Shown one piece after another: positions 35,701-43,921 of a stretch of 64,000 bases of DNA. Made by a program: the position numbers and the translations under genes. This DNA is from Candidatus Thiodiazotropha endoloripes (GTDB lineage Bacteria > Pseudomonadota > Gammaproteobacteria > Chromatiales > Chromatiaceae), in NCBI GenBank assembly GCA_001709035.1, contig LVKA01000008.1, positions 806,001 to 870,000 of the forward strand, in the 5' to 3' direction. The notes beneath the pieces are model-generated. The model did not search any database. It was not told the origin of the DNA and was given only the letters and a program-made list of their open reading frames with translations. How positions within the stretch are numbered: the first letter of the stretch is position 1; each line of letters starts with the position of its first letter.

Positions 35701-37035
35701 GGACAGTTGCCGATAGGGGTAGGCGGATTTAAACCTCTGGTAGAGTTCCTGTTCCTGCCACTCCCGGGCGGAGATTTCGGCGATGATCTGCTGTGCCAGC
35801 ACATCCAGAGGCTGATCCGGGATCGGAATCCGGTCGAGCTCATCCCGGCGGATTGCATCGAGCATCGCCACCGATTCCACCAGGTCGTCACGACTGAGCG
35901 GAAACAGCCTGGCTTTGGGGATACCGCTGAGGTGGTGACCCGAGCGTCCCGCCCGCTGCAGGAAGGTGGCAATGCGATGGGGGGAGCCCATCTGACAGAC
36001 CAGGTCCACCTCGCCGATATCGATGCCGAGTTCGAGAGAGGCGGTGGCTACGAGAGCCCGCAGGGAACCGGCTTTCAGGCGCTGTTCCGCATCGAGCCGG
36101 TGCTCCTTGGCCAGGCTGCCATGGTGTGAGGTTACTGCTTCATCACCCAGCTTGTCAGCCAGGGCGGCGGCCGCTCGCTCCGCCAGTCGGCGGGTGTTGA
36201 CAAATATCAGAGTGGTGCGATGTTGTCGGATCATCTGTTCCAGGTGGCGGTAGATCTCGTCCCAGGCCTCGTTGGCCATCACCGCCTCCATGGGCGAGCC
36301 GGTAATCTCGATCGCCAGATCACGCTGCCGGACATGGCCGGTATCAACAATTGTGCAGGCGTTGTGGGAGGGCTCCTGCTGCACTCCTGTAAGAAAACTG
36401 GCCATCACCTCGATCGGCTTCTGAGTGGCGGAGATGCCGATCCTTACCGGGGCTCTGTCACACAATGCACTGAGTCGTTCCAGGCTCAGGCTCAGATGGG
36501 CACCCCGTTTGTTACCCGCCAGGGCATGGATCTCATCGACGATGACACTGCGTACCGATTTCAGCATCTCACGTCCGGAGTCGGAGGTGAGCAGAATGTA
36601 GAGTGATTCCGGGGTGGTCACCAGAATATGGGGTGGCGAGCGTCTCATCATCGCCCGCTCCGACTGACTGGTGTCGCCGGTACGCACCATGGCGCGGATC
36701 GGCACATCCGGGTAGCCCATCTCCAGCAGCGCATCGCGGATGCCGTTCAGCGGCAGCTCCAGGTTCTTATGGATATCGTTGGAGAGGGCCTTCAATGGGG
36801 AGACGTAGAGAACCGTGGTCTCATCCGCCAGAGGTAGACTCAATCCCTGCTGGACCAGATGGTCGATCGCTGCCAGAAAAGCGGCCAGGGTTTTACCTGA
36901 TCCGGTGGGGGCGGAGATCAAGGTGTTCTTTTCAGCCTGTATCGCCGGCCAGGCCAGCGCCTGAACTTCGGAAGGAGATCCGAAATGCTTTTCAAACCAG
37001 CTGTTGACTGCAGGGTGAAAGTGAAAGGATGACAT
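32737..37035 (-). CDS. lhr: large DEAD/H-box ATP-dependent helicase Lhr
   Basis: 1432 residues, the size of the long (Lhr-extended) class. Helicase motifs in order: [17 protein letters not shown] (I), YVSPLKALSNDI (Ia), DEIHALAGNKRGAHLSLSLERL (II), GISATQ (III), FVNTRRLAER (IV), LVATASLELGIDIGEVDLV (V), QRAGRSGH (VI). A winged-helix/beta-barrel region and the long Lhr C-terminal extension follow. Lhr is an ATP-driven 3'-5' nucleic-acid translocase; some members act in DNA repair. It is a single-gene unit converging with rplS. Confidence 0.93.
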   Translation of the reverse strand: MSSFHFHPAVNSWFEKHFGSPSEVQALAWPAIQAEKNTLISAPTGSGKTLAAFLAAIDHLVQQGLSLPLADETTVLYVSPLKALSNDIHKNLELPLNGIRDALLEMGYPDVPIRAMVRTGDTSQSERAMMRRSPPHILVTTPESLYILLTSDSGREMLKSVRSVIVDEIHALAGNKRGAHLSLSLERLSALCDRAPVRIGISATQKPIEVMASFLTGVQQEPSHNACTIVDTGHVRQRDLAIEITGSPMEAVMANEAWDEIYRHLEQMIRQHRTTLIFVNTRRLAERAAAALADKLGDEAVTSHHGSLAKEHRLDAEQRLKAGSLRALVATASLELGIDIGEVDLVCQMGSPHRIATFLQRAGRSGHHLSGIPKARLFPLSRDDLVESVAMLDAIRRDELDRIPIPDQPLDVLAQQIIAEISAREWQEQELYQRFKSAYPYRQLSQHSFLEVVQMLADGFHTRRGRRGAYLHRDGVNGKLRPRRNARLTAITNGGAIPDQFDYDVILQPEGLFVGSLNEDFAFESMPGDIFQLGNFSYRMLKIEQGRVFVEDAHGLPPSIPFWFGEAPGRSDELSLAVSRLREKLDTLLDDGKLAALDYLQQELALQSGAAEQLVDYLAATKALFGLVPSQKKIVFERFFDETGDMHFVIHAPFGSRINKAWGLSLRKRFCRRFNFELQAAANEDNLILSLGPTHSFPLQEPAGYLKAESVEQVLIQALLAAPMFPTRWRWVTNITLAVPRMRNGKRVPAPFQRNDAEDLVALVFPDQLACFENIQGEREVPDHPLVNQVLQDCLRELMDIDGLKRVLQGIESGEIQVVAKDLPTPSPMAHEILNARPYAFLDDTPAEERRALAVQQRRMDAGNATEMGQLDPQAIERVKQEAWPQPRSADELHDALVITGFIVEDEISPVDLPTWQNYLGALQQQRRATRLKLDNQVLWVAAERLQALSIVCPDGQTKPAIEPLPAKEAENSDRAMIEILRSRLESLGPVTVAQMAKPLGLSTAKLDQALASLEQEGYAIQGHFEPSQSDIQWCERGLLARIHRYTLKQLRNEIAPVSPGEFMAFLFNWQGLDEPAEGSHALQRVIGQLEGFSLPAASWEEEVLPSRLQPYFSGELDQLCSSGQLVWLRLHQPEGHQKGPKNPAIKTTPLAFILRTNLPHWRQQDELSIEGLSTTAVKILEVLKNWGASFFDELKQQTGLLKTQLENGLGELVAWGLVTSDQFQGLRSMITPQKGRRPSRRRNPLQAPLASGGRWSLVRPTQPIEDRLQRSEQFARILLNRYGVVFRKLLEREQGLPPWRDLLYALRRMEARGDIRGGRFVEGFAGEHFALPEAVGQLRELARRPERRQQITISSADPLNLTGIITPGKRIPAQLGHRILYQDGKPVATKQGKTVTIDDCIPENEHWQIHNLLTRQPHPADYHKSEPGPPV

Positions 37036-37190
37036 CTCCTAATGATACTCCATAGAAAAATAGCTGTTCTGATATCTAAATTAATACAGGTTTACAATTG
37101 ATTATGTTGGCGTATGGGTTATCCCTAGTAGTCAGATAAGCGTTCACTGAGATAAGGTCAAAACAACCATGAAATGCAGCGGAGGGACCC

Positions 37191-38573
37191 GTGAGCACGC
37201 CGAATCTCTTCACAAACAGCACCCAAGCCCAGTCGTACACGGCAGTTAACAGCGGCATGGAAAGCGCACAGCAGTCAGAGGGCGAGACCCTCTTTCAGCA
37301 GGCCAGTCAAAGCCACCAGCCGGATGTTCTGGTCAAGCGCCAATTTGAACAGCGCAACCAAACTCAGAGAAACAAACTCGCCAACGAGTTCATCTCCTCA
37401 GCCGGCCGAGAGGGCATCAGCCAACTGGCAACAACCCCGGATGGCCAACATGCTCTTAGCGTGGTGTACGATCATACTGGAAGTGATGGCAGAGGATTGA
37501 TGTGTCAGGTGCATGAGGAGCAGGGAAGCACGGCAGTCGACTATACCGGCAACCGAAATGAAAGCCCAAGTGGACAATCCGATGATCCACTGAGTGTGAG
37601 TGATGCAGGTGTGGAAATCGGGCCGCGTCCAAGTCTATTGCAATACACAGCTATGACCTCCGGCATAGGCTATGGGCTGGCAGAAAATACGGTGAAAGGC
37701 CTTGTTCAGATAGGTGTTGTGGTTGGAAAGGAGAGCCCAGATTTAAAAAATGTCGATAACCTCGAATATGCCGGAATCGATGAGCTCCAAGCGGAGCGCA
37801 GAGAACCTGGGTTGACTCTACCGAGTTGGGAGGATGTAGGTAATGCGCTTAAGGAAGGTGTTCAAGCGACAAATGAGGCGGTAAAGACAGCTAAGGAAAA
37901 AGGGGAATATTTCGAATCTGGCAAAGCAATGTCAAATGACCCACTGCTGCAGATGACAGGACTGGGAGATATGGCAGTGTTTGGTGCCATGGCAAGAATG
38001 GGGAAAGCAGCGAAACTCGATTCTCTGGTTTCCGGAAATGCTAAGATAAAGGCGGGTGAAGGAAGCGCTAATCAGATAAGTGATGATAAATTCAGTAGAG
38101 CGCAAAGTACTGATAGTGTTTCCAGTGTTGGTGAAAATGGTACGGTACAGGCTGAGTTATACGTTGCAGAAGCTAAATGGACTAATTTAACGCTAAGTGA
38201 ACGTCATTTCCCAGGTCGAGTATCTATCCCTAAAAAATCAGGCAATACGATGCTAATAGTATCCCCCAAAGAGGCTGTCGCAGATTTATCAGAAATCCAT
38301 AAGCTAGGGAATGAGATTCGAACAGGCGAAAATTTCACAGTCTCTTCAGGACGGGTTTATGGTGTGCATAATGATTCCATTCATCCTGTTAGTGGCCCAG
38401 GAACGGTTGATATAACATCTTCCGAATACAATATACTTGTGACTGCTCGCAAGAAAGGTTTAGAAAAAGCACAAATGTCACTTGATATGATGACCAATAA
38501 AGGGATTTTTTCTCAAGAACAGTATGACCGGACAAAGATGCTACTTGAGTTAATGAATAAGAAGGGTGACTGA
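37191..38573 (+). CDS. probable polymorphic toxin (unknown C-terminal toxin domain)
   Basis: 460 residues starting at GTG with GGAGGG upstream. There is no signal peptide. Three parts can be seen. Residues 1-150 are polar and Gln/Ser-rich (MESAQQSEGETLFQQASQSH, LANEFISSAGREGISQLATT). Residues ~150-300 contain glycine-rich hydrophobic stretches (SGIGYGLAENTVKGLVQIGV, LLQMTGLGDMAVFGAMARMG) like pre-toxin segments. Residues ~300-460 contain GVHNDSIHPVSGPGTVDITS and a charged helical tail. I do not recognise the toxin family. The AT-rich 3' part and the abutting small acidic gene are the typical pattern of an exchangeable toxin tip plus immunity gene. No secretion system lies in the window. Confidence 0.6.
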   Translation: MSTPNLFTNSTQAQSYTAVNSGMESAQQSEGETLFQQASQSHQPDVLVKRQFEQRNQTQRNKLANEFISSAGREGISQLATTPDGQHALSVVYDHTGSDGRGLMCQVHEEQGSTAVDYTGNRNESPSGQSDDPLSVSDAGVEIGPRPSLLQYTAMTSGIGYGLAENTVKGLVQIGVVVGKESPDLKNVDNLEYAGIDELQAERREPGLTLPSWEDVGNALKEGVQATNEAVKTAKEKGEYFESGKAMSNDPLLQMTGLGDMAVFGAMARMGKAAKLDSLVSGNAKIKAGEGSANQISDDKFSRAQSTDSVSSVGENGTVQAELYVAEAKWTNLTLSERHFPGRVSIPKKSGNTMLIVSPKEAVADLSEIHKLGNEIRTGENFTVSSGRVYGVHNDSIHPVSGPGTVDITSSEYNILVTARKKGLEKAQMSLDMMTNKGIFSQEQYDRTKMLLELMNKKGD

Positions 38574-38574
38574 T

Positions 38575-38967
38575 GTGAGTAGTTCGTTACAATTTTTTGT
38601 TGAGCAAAGATTGGATGAGGATAAATTAATCAATCATTTGAATTTATATTTGTCCAGGGGAGTTGAATCTATAGATTTTCCGTTAAGCGATGCCGATTTT
38701 TTTCTTCAAGTGCAAGATTACTCTGATGGCTTTTGTATGGGACTAAATATTTCATGGAGAGATGATCAAGAGTTGGATATTGATGGATTTGAATTGGCAA
38801 AATCTATTGCTAGAGAATTCACATCAAATATTTTGGTAGAAAATATTGATGAAGAGAATGGCTGGTGGTTGATTGATAGTGCTGGAAATAGGTTTGTTGT
38901 TAGAGTCGAAGAGCTTGAAGATGGAATTACCATGGATAGCAAATTCGATAAGGTCAAATTTAATTGA
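38575..38967 (+). CDS. probable immunity protein
   Basis: About 130 residues, small, soluble and strongly acidic (VENIDEENGWWLIDSAGNRF, VRVEELEDGITM). The GTG at 38575 is chosen because AAGAAGG lies 9 nt upstream; a GTG at 38566, overlapping the toxin stop, is possible. The gene is AT-rich: by hand count 38581-38700 is about 32% G+C, against about 65% in a sample of lhr (36001-36060). Size, acidity and position right behind the toxin-like gene fit an immunity protein. The family is not recognised. Confidence 0.6.
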   Translation: MSSSLQFFVEQRLDEDKLINHLNLYLSRGVESIDFPLSDADFFLQVQDYSDGFCMGLNISWRDDQELDIDGFELAKSIAREFTSNILVENIDEENGWWLIDSAGNRFVVRVEELEDGITMDSKFDKVKFN

Positions 38968-39233
38968 AATGTAGTTTCCAAATATATATGAGTCTCAGGC
39001 TTTTTCGATGATGTTATAGTCGGTGGTTTTCTAGTTTAATGTGCAAAATAGTAAAGAAGTAAAAGAGGATATCCGTAAATCAAGCTGATTCGGCAAGAGA
39101 TTGGAAATATACAACATAACTGATTTAAATAGCCGCCTTAAAAGGGAGTAACGTGGGGTCAGAGAACAAATAATTTCAATAGTCGAGAGTTTTGTTCTCT
39201 AACCCTTAAAGAACCACAAACGGTTCAGTTATA
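38968..39233. other. AT-rich spacer with an inverted repeat
   Basis: GGGTCAGAGAACAAA (about 39156-39170) pairs with TTTGTTCTCTAACCC (39191-39205) with one mismatch around a 20-nt loop. It lies near the end of the convergent acetyltransferase gene and may terminate transcription or be a dispersed repeat. Otherwise no gene is seen. Confidence 0.5.
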
Positions 39234-41915
39234 TTACAAGTCGATGATAACCTGCTTGATGCTGTTGTCTTCCGGATAAGGGGTAACCTGGAAGTAGAGG
39301 GATTTCATCAGGTCGAGCATCTTGAAGTTGTTGCTCAACACCTCACCCTCCATTCTCTCAAGGCCCCGGTCTCTGGCAATCCCCATCAGGTGGTTCATCA
39401 GCTTGTGACCGATCCCCTGTCGTTGCCACTCATCGGCCACCACCAAGGCGAATTCACAGCTGCGCTTGTCGGGGTTGATCACATAGCGGGCAACGCCCAG
39501 CTCCACCTCATGATGTTCATCCTCGGTAACCGCAATCAGGGCCATTTCGTTGTGATAGTCGATCTGGGTAAAGCGGGTGAGCATCTCCGGAGTCAGTTCC
39601 TGAATGGAGCTCATGAAGCGGAAATACTTGGCCTCATTGGAGAGCTGACGGGTGAAGTTCTGCTCCAGATCTGCATCTTCCGGCCGGATCGGACGGATCA
39701 CAATGTTGATGCCATTGGGCAACTGATTGCGGGCGACAAGATTGACCGGGTAGGGATGAATCGCAAGATGGTGGTAAGGGTCGGTGGAGGGACGTGGGTA
39801 GTTGACCCGAATCCTGGCATCCACCGCCACAGCGCCCTGATCATCAAGAATCAGCGGATTGATATCCATCTCCTGGATCCATGGCAACTCGCAGGCCATG
39901 CTGGAGACCCGCAGCAGTACGTCCACCAGGGCTTCCCGGTTGGCGGCGGGCATGTGTCTGAACTGGTTGAGCATCTTCGACGCTTTAGTGCGATCGATCA
40001 GATCACTGGCCAGACGTCGGTTGAGTGGTGGCAGGGCAATGGCCGAATCCCCCATCACTTCAACCGTGGTGCCACCGCTGCCGAAGCTGATCACCGGACC
40101 GAACACCGGATCCCGGACGATACCGATCAGCAGCTCCCGACCGTTCGGACTTTGGTACATCTGTTCAACGGTCACCCCTTCGATTGTCGCCTCCGGACGG
40201 GTCTCTTTGACCTGTTCGATCAGATCCCGGTAGTTGGTGCGGACCGCCTGGGCATTGTTGATATTCAGACGGATACCGCCTGCATCGGATTTGTGCGAGA
40301 TGTCCGGCGAGAAGATCTTCATCGCTACCGGAAAACCGATTGATTCCGCCAGGATCAACGCTTCGTTGGCGGATCGTGCGATGCCGTTACGTACCGCATT
40401 GATTCGGAAGGCGCCCAGTAAGGCAAAGGATTCCGGTTCGGAGAGAACTTTGCGCTGCTCCGAGAGGGCGCTTTCGATGATCAACCGGGCACCCTCGGCG
40501 TCAGGTTGTTCATGACGTCTGGAGCTCTTTGCCGGGGTCTGCATCAGTAAGCGCTGGTTCTCCTGATGGGATGAGAGATAGTAGAAAGCATCAACGGCAT
40601 TTTCCAGAGTACGGAAGGAGGGCAGTTTGGCATTGTTGAACAGCTTGCGCGCATTCTCGATTTGCTTGCCGCCCATCCAACTAGTGAGGATCGGCTTCTT
40701 ATGTTTATCCGCCAGATCGATCAGCTCCTGCGCCACCGCGTCGGGTTGGGTCATTGCCTGTGGGGTGAGGATGACAATGGTGCCATCGACCCCCGGGTCG
40801 TTAAGGCAGATATCCACCGCAGCCCGATAGCGCTCCGGGGGAGCTTCGCCGATGATGTCCACTGGATTACCGTGAGACCAGACCTCGGGCAGGGCTTCAT
40901 TGAGTGCCGTGATGGTATCGTCGTTGAAGGACGCCAGTTCGATGCCCAGATCCGAGGCCCGATCCGCCGCCATGACACCTGGGCCGCCACCATTGGTGAT
41001 GATCGCCAGTTTGTTGCCGTAAACCCGGTATCTTGACGAGAGGGCCTTGGCCGCTGAAAAGAGTTGGGAGATGGTTTCCACCCGCAACACACCGGATCGT
41101 GACAGGGCGGCAGAGAAAGTCTCGTCGCTACCCACCAGGGCGCCGGTATGGGACATGGAGGCTTCCGCACCGGCGGCGTGGCGTCCCACTTTCAACACGA
41201 TGACCGGTTTGATACGGGCTGCAGCACGCAGTCCGCTCATGAACCGGCGGGCATTCTTGATGCCTTCCACATACAGCAGAATGCTGTCGGTTTTAGGATC
41301 GGATACCAGGTAGTCCAGGTAGTCACCGAAGTCCAGGTCGGCTGAGATACCGGTGGAGATCACCGTGGAGAATCCGATGTCGTTCACCTCCGCCCAGTCG
41401 AGGATCGCGGTGCAGATCGCACCGGACTGAGAGACCAGGGCAAGATTGCCCGACTTGGCGTTGTTGTTGCCGAAGGTGATGTTGATTCCCTGGTCAGGAC
41501 GGATCAGGCCGAGACAGTTCGGTCCGATAAAGCGGATGCCGAACTCCTTGGCGACTTCCACAATCCGCTCTTCCAGACGCAGACCGGCTGGTCCCGATTC
41601 TCTGAAACCGGCAGAAAGGATAATCATGGTTTTTACGCCATGCAGACCGCAGGCCTCGACAATCGCCGGAATGGTCTTGGCCGGTGTGGCGACAACGACC
41701 AGCTCAACCGGCTTGCCGATCTCTTCGATCGTCTTGTAGGCTTTGACTCCCTGTATCTCTTCATGCTTTGGATTGATCGGATAGATCGCGCCTTTGTATC
41801 CGCAAGAGATCAGGTTTCGAAATACCACTTCGCCAACCGAGTTTTCCCTTTCACTGGCTCCGAACATGGCGACGCTTTTCGGTGAGAATAGTGGGGTTAA
41901 ATAGTGTGATTGCAT
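39234..41915 (-). CDS. Pat-type protein lysine acetyltransferase (acetyl-CoA synthetase-like + GNAT)
   Basis: 893 residues with the domain order of bacterial Pat/YfiQ. The N-terminal NDP-forming acyl-CoA synthetase-like part includes the CoA-binding region (FSPKSVAMFGASERENSVGEVVF), FIGPNCLGLI, ALVSQSGAICTA and an ATP-grasp part (GFPVAMKIFSPDISHKSDAGGI). The C-terminal ~150 residues are a GNAT domain (CEFALVVADEWQRQGIGHKLMNHL with the acetyl-CoA loop QRQGIG). Such enzymes acetylate lysines of acetyl-CoA synthetase and other proteins. The synthetase-like part contains VSQSGAICTAI where synthetases often carry the catalytic His (SHTGALVGSD is present at the usual place), so enzymatic activity of that half is open. 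It is head-to-head with a deacetylase-family gene. Confidence 0.88.
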   Translation of the reverse strand: MQSHYLTPLFSPKSVAMFGASERENSVGEVVFRNLISCGYKGAIYPINPKHEEIQGVKAYKTIEEIGKPVELVVVATPAKTIPAIVEACGLHGVKTMIILSAGFRESGPAGLRLEERIVEVAKEFGIRFIGPNCLGLIRPDQGINITFGNNNAKSGNLALVSQSGAICTAILDWAEVNDIGFSTVISTGISADLDFGDYLDYLVSDPKTDSILLYVEGIKNARRFMSGLRAAARIKPVIVLKVGRHAAGAEASMSHTGALVGSDETFSAALSRSGVLRVETISQLFSAAKALSSRYRVYGNKLAIITNGGGPGVMAADRASDLGIELASFNDDTITALNEALPEVWSHGNPVDIIGEAPPERYRAAVDICLNDPGVDGTIVILTPQAMTQPDAVAQELIDLADKHKKPILTSWMGGKQIENARKLFNNAKLPSFRTLENAVDAFYYLSSHQENQRLLMQTPAKSSRRHEQPDAEGARLIIESALSEQRKVLSEPESFALLGAFRINAVRNGIARSANEALILAESIGFPVAMKIFSPDISHKSDAGGIRLNINNAQAVRTNYRDLIEQVKETRPEATIEGVTVEQMYQSPNGRELLIGIVRDPVFGPVISFGSGGTTVEVMGDSAIALPPLNRRLASDLIDRTKASKMLNQFRHMPAANREALVDVLLRVSSMACELPWIQEMDINPLILDDQGAVAVDARIRVNYPRPSTDPYHHLAIHPYPVNLVARNQLPNGINIVIRPIRPEDADLEQNFTRQLSNEAKYFRFMSSIQELTPEMLTRFTQIDYHNEMALIAVTEDEHHEVELGVARYVINPDKRSCEFALVVADEWQRQGIGHKLMNHLMGIARDRGLERMEGEVLSNNFKMLDLMKSLYFQVTPYPEDNSIKQVIIDL

Positions 41916-42170
41916 GAGTTCCAGCCTATTGAACTTCTAGTGAAAAATATTGAGAGTACATGTCCGTTGTTACTCACGGAGGCACGGTGTGATAGTCTGA
42001 ATTAAAGCATATCCAAGGTGACGTCGATGAGCATTCAGGTTATCGGCATGAATGGTTGGAAGTTTACCGATAATAGATGACAAATTCTTTACTTAAGTAA
42101 CGGTTTTTAAAGATCTTATAGTGAGTATTAGGCTGCTTAATGAAGTGGCCGTATAGTTTGGGGGTATTTT

Positions 42171-43097
42171 GTGAGAACGGCCTATATTACCCACCCTGAT
42201 TGCCTCAATCATGATACGGGTGTGGGACATCCTGAAAACGCTTCGAGACTGCAGGCGATCGATGATCGTTTGATGGCGGCACAGCTCTACGATTTTCTGC
42301 GTCACTATGATGCACCGGAGGTTACCCGGGAACAGTTATTGCGTTGTCACGACGAAGCTTATCTGAACCAGGTTGAAAAACTGATGCCGGAATCGGGCCA
42401 TGCCCACCTCGATCCGGACACGGTGGTGAGTCCGCAGAGTCTGCAGGCCGCCAAACGGGCCGCGGGTGCTGTGATCAAAGGGGTCGACCTGATCATGCAG
42501 GAGGGATTGAAAAATGCCTTCTGTGCGGTGCGACCACCTGGCCACCATGCGGAGCGCATGAAGACCATGGGATTCTGCGTCTATGGCAACGCCTCGGTGG
42601 GTGCGGCCCATGCCATGGCGGAGTATGGACTGGAGCGGGTGGCGATACTCGACTTCGATGTGCATCACGGCAATGGCAGTGAAGATATCTTCCGAGATGA
42701 CAGACGGGTGATTGTCTGTTCGACCTTCCAGCATCCTTTCTATCCCTACACGGCGATTGAAGAGAGCCCGGACCATATTATCTGTGCCCCGCTGGAGGCA
42801 ACCGCGAAGAGCGCGGAATTCAAAGCGGCGGTGACAGACCACTGGCTACCGGCGTTGAATCACTTTAAGCCGCAGATGATCTTTGTCTCGGCTGGATTCG
42901 ATGCCCATGTGGAAGATGATATGTCAGGGGTCAGCCTGACCGAAGCGGACTACCGCTGGGTTACCGAGCAGATCCTGCAAATTGCCGATGACTATGGCGA
43001 GGGCAGGGTTGTCTCTGTGTTGGAAGGGGGTTATGAACCCCATGCCCTGGCACGCAGTGTGGAAACCCACATCAGGGTGTTGATGGATCTGCACTAA
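42171..43097 (+). CDS. histone deacetylase family protein (lysine deacetylase candidate)
   Basis: 308 residues. Catalytic features: PPGHHAERMKTMGFCVYGNAS (paired His), ILDFDVHHGNGSEDIF (zinc D-x-H), VSAGFDAHVEDDMSG (third zinc ligand) and the final LEGGYEPHALA (Gly-Gly-Tyr). The start is GTG with GGGGG 7 nt upstream. It is the canonical HDAC-like subgroup, unlike the gene at 4421. It faces away from the Pat-type acetyltransferase across a 255-nt shared control region, so a matched pair that writes and erases lysine acetylation is a reasonable inference. Confidence 0.88.
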   Translation: MRTAYITHPDCLNHDTGVGHPENASRLQAIDDRLMAAQLYDFLRHYDAPEVTREQLLRCHDEAYLNQVEKLMPESGHAHLDPDTVVSPQSLQAAKRAAGAVIKGVDLIMQEGLKNAFCAVRPPGHHAERMKTMGFCVYGNASVGAAHAMAEYGLERVAILDFDVHHGNGSEDIFRDDRRVIVCSTFQHPFYPYTAIEESPDHIICAPLEATAKSAEFKAAVTDHWLPALNHFKPQMIFVSAGFDAHVEDDMSGVSLTEADYRWVTEQILQIADDYGEGRVVSVLEGGYEPHALARSVETHIRVLMDLH

Positions 43098-43103
43098 GCG
43101 CGA

Positions 43104-43868
43104 TCAGACCCGCATCACGGCGACCCGGCTTCCCGAAGTACCGTGGCGTCGAACCTCAAGAATCATGGCCGGGACCCCGCGTCCCGGATCGATGATCCGT
43201 TCGACCGCATACATGGAACTCAACAGTTTGGGACGGGCATGGCGGGAGCCGGTGGCTTCAACGACCCGCATGTTGCCTCCCGTCACGGACTGGTTTACAT
43301 AGGAGTCGACAACCGCCACATGTCCTGGACTGCGTCGGACTGAGTTACCGTCCATCCAGACCAACAGATCTCCCTGCTGAATTGTGTTCGGATCGTTCAC
43401 CGCCCGGTTTGCCTGGAAATAGGAGGCGGCACCGGTGTTTCGTACCGTGTTGTCTGTATAGTTTCGTTTGCCGCAAGCTATCAGATAGTTGGTGACAAAA
43501 CCTGAACAGTCGATACCGAGGTGGTCGTCGCAAAAGGTCTGCAGGTTATGTTGATTGACCGTCTGTAACTTATTGGAACGCACGGCCCACTCCAGAGCCA
43601 GTTCATAATCCCCGGGGGCACCTTTACCCATTGCCGCATTGCGGATTCGGTTTTTGTTTTGGTTGAACCAGATATCGCTGCGCGAACCTCTTGACACAGT
43701 CCGGTAGTCGCGCAGCTCCTCCGTGCCCTCATCCCAATCCATCATGAGGTAGTTTCTGAGGGTGACGCTGTGGGTCGTCTCGCGACAGGTTCTTGAGGCA
43801 TGGTCATCAACTGCAGACCTGATCCTGAGGCGTCGATATCTTTGCATGAATTCTACAGGTGTCGGCAT
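43104..43868 (-). CDS. NlpC/P60-like cysteine peptidase without signal peptide
   Basis: 254 residues. The nucleophile motif is GIDCSGFVTNYLIACGKRNY (Cys near residue 121), the His motif is SPGHVAVVDSYVNQ and a third polar position may be in VVEATGSRHARP; this order is the NlpC/P60 (CHAP-like) papain fold that cleaves peptidoglycan peptides or amides. The N-terminus (MPTPVEFMQRYRRLRIRSAV) is basic and not a signal peptide, so the enzyme must leave by another route or act inside. AAGGA lies before the ATG. The gene is 53 nt downstream of a lipoprotein gene on the same strand, and converges with the deacetylase gene. Confidence 0.65.
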   Translation of the reverse strand: MPTPVEFMQRYRRLRIRSAVDDHASRTCRETTHSVTLRNYLMMDWDEGTEELRDYRTVSRGSRSDIWFNQNKNRIRNAAMGKGAPGDYELALEWAVRSNKLQTVNQHNLQTFCDDHLGIDCSGFVTNYLIACGKRNYTDNTVRNTGAASYFQANRAVNDPNTIQQGDLLVWMDGNSVRRSPGHVAVVDSYVNQSVTGGNMRVVEATGSRHARPKLLSSMYAVERIIDPGRGVPAMILEVRRHGTSGSRVAVMRV

Positions 43869-43921
43869 GGTGCTATTCCTTTATAACCAGGTTGATGGAT
43901 CGATGTTTGATCGGTTCCGCA

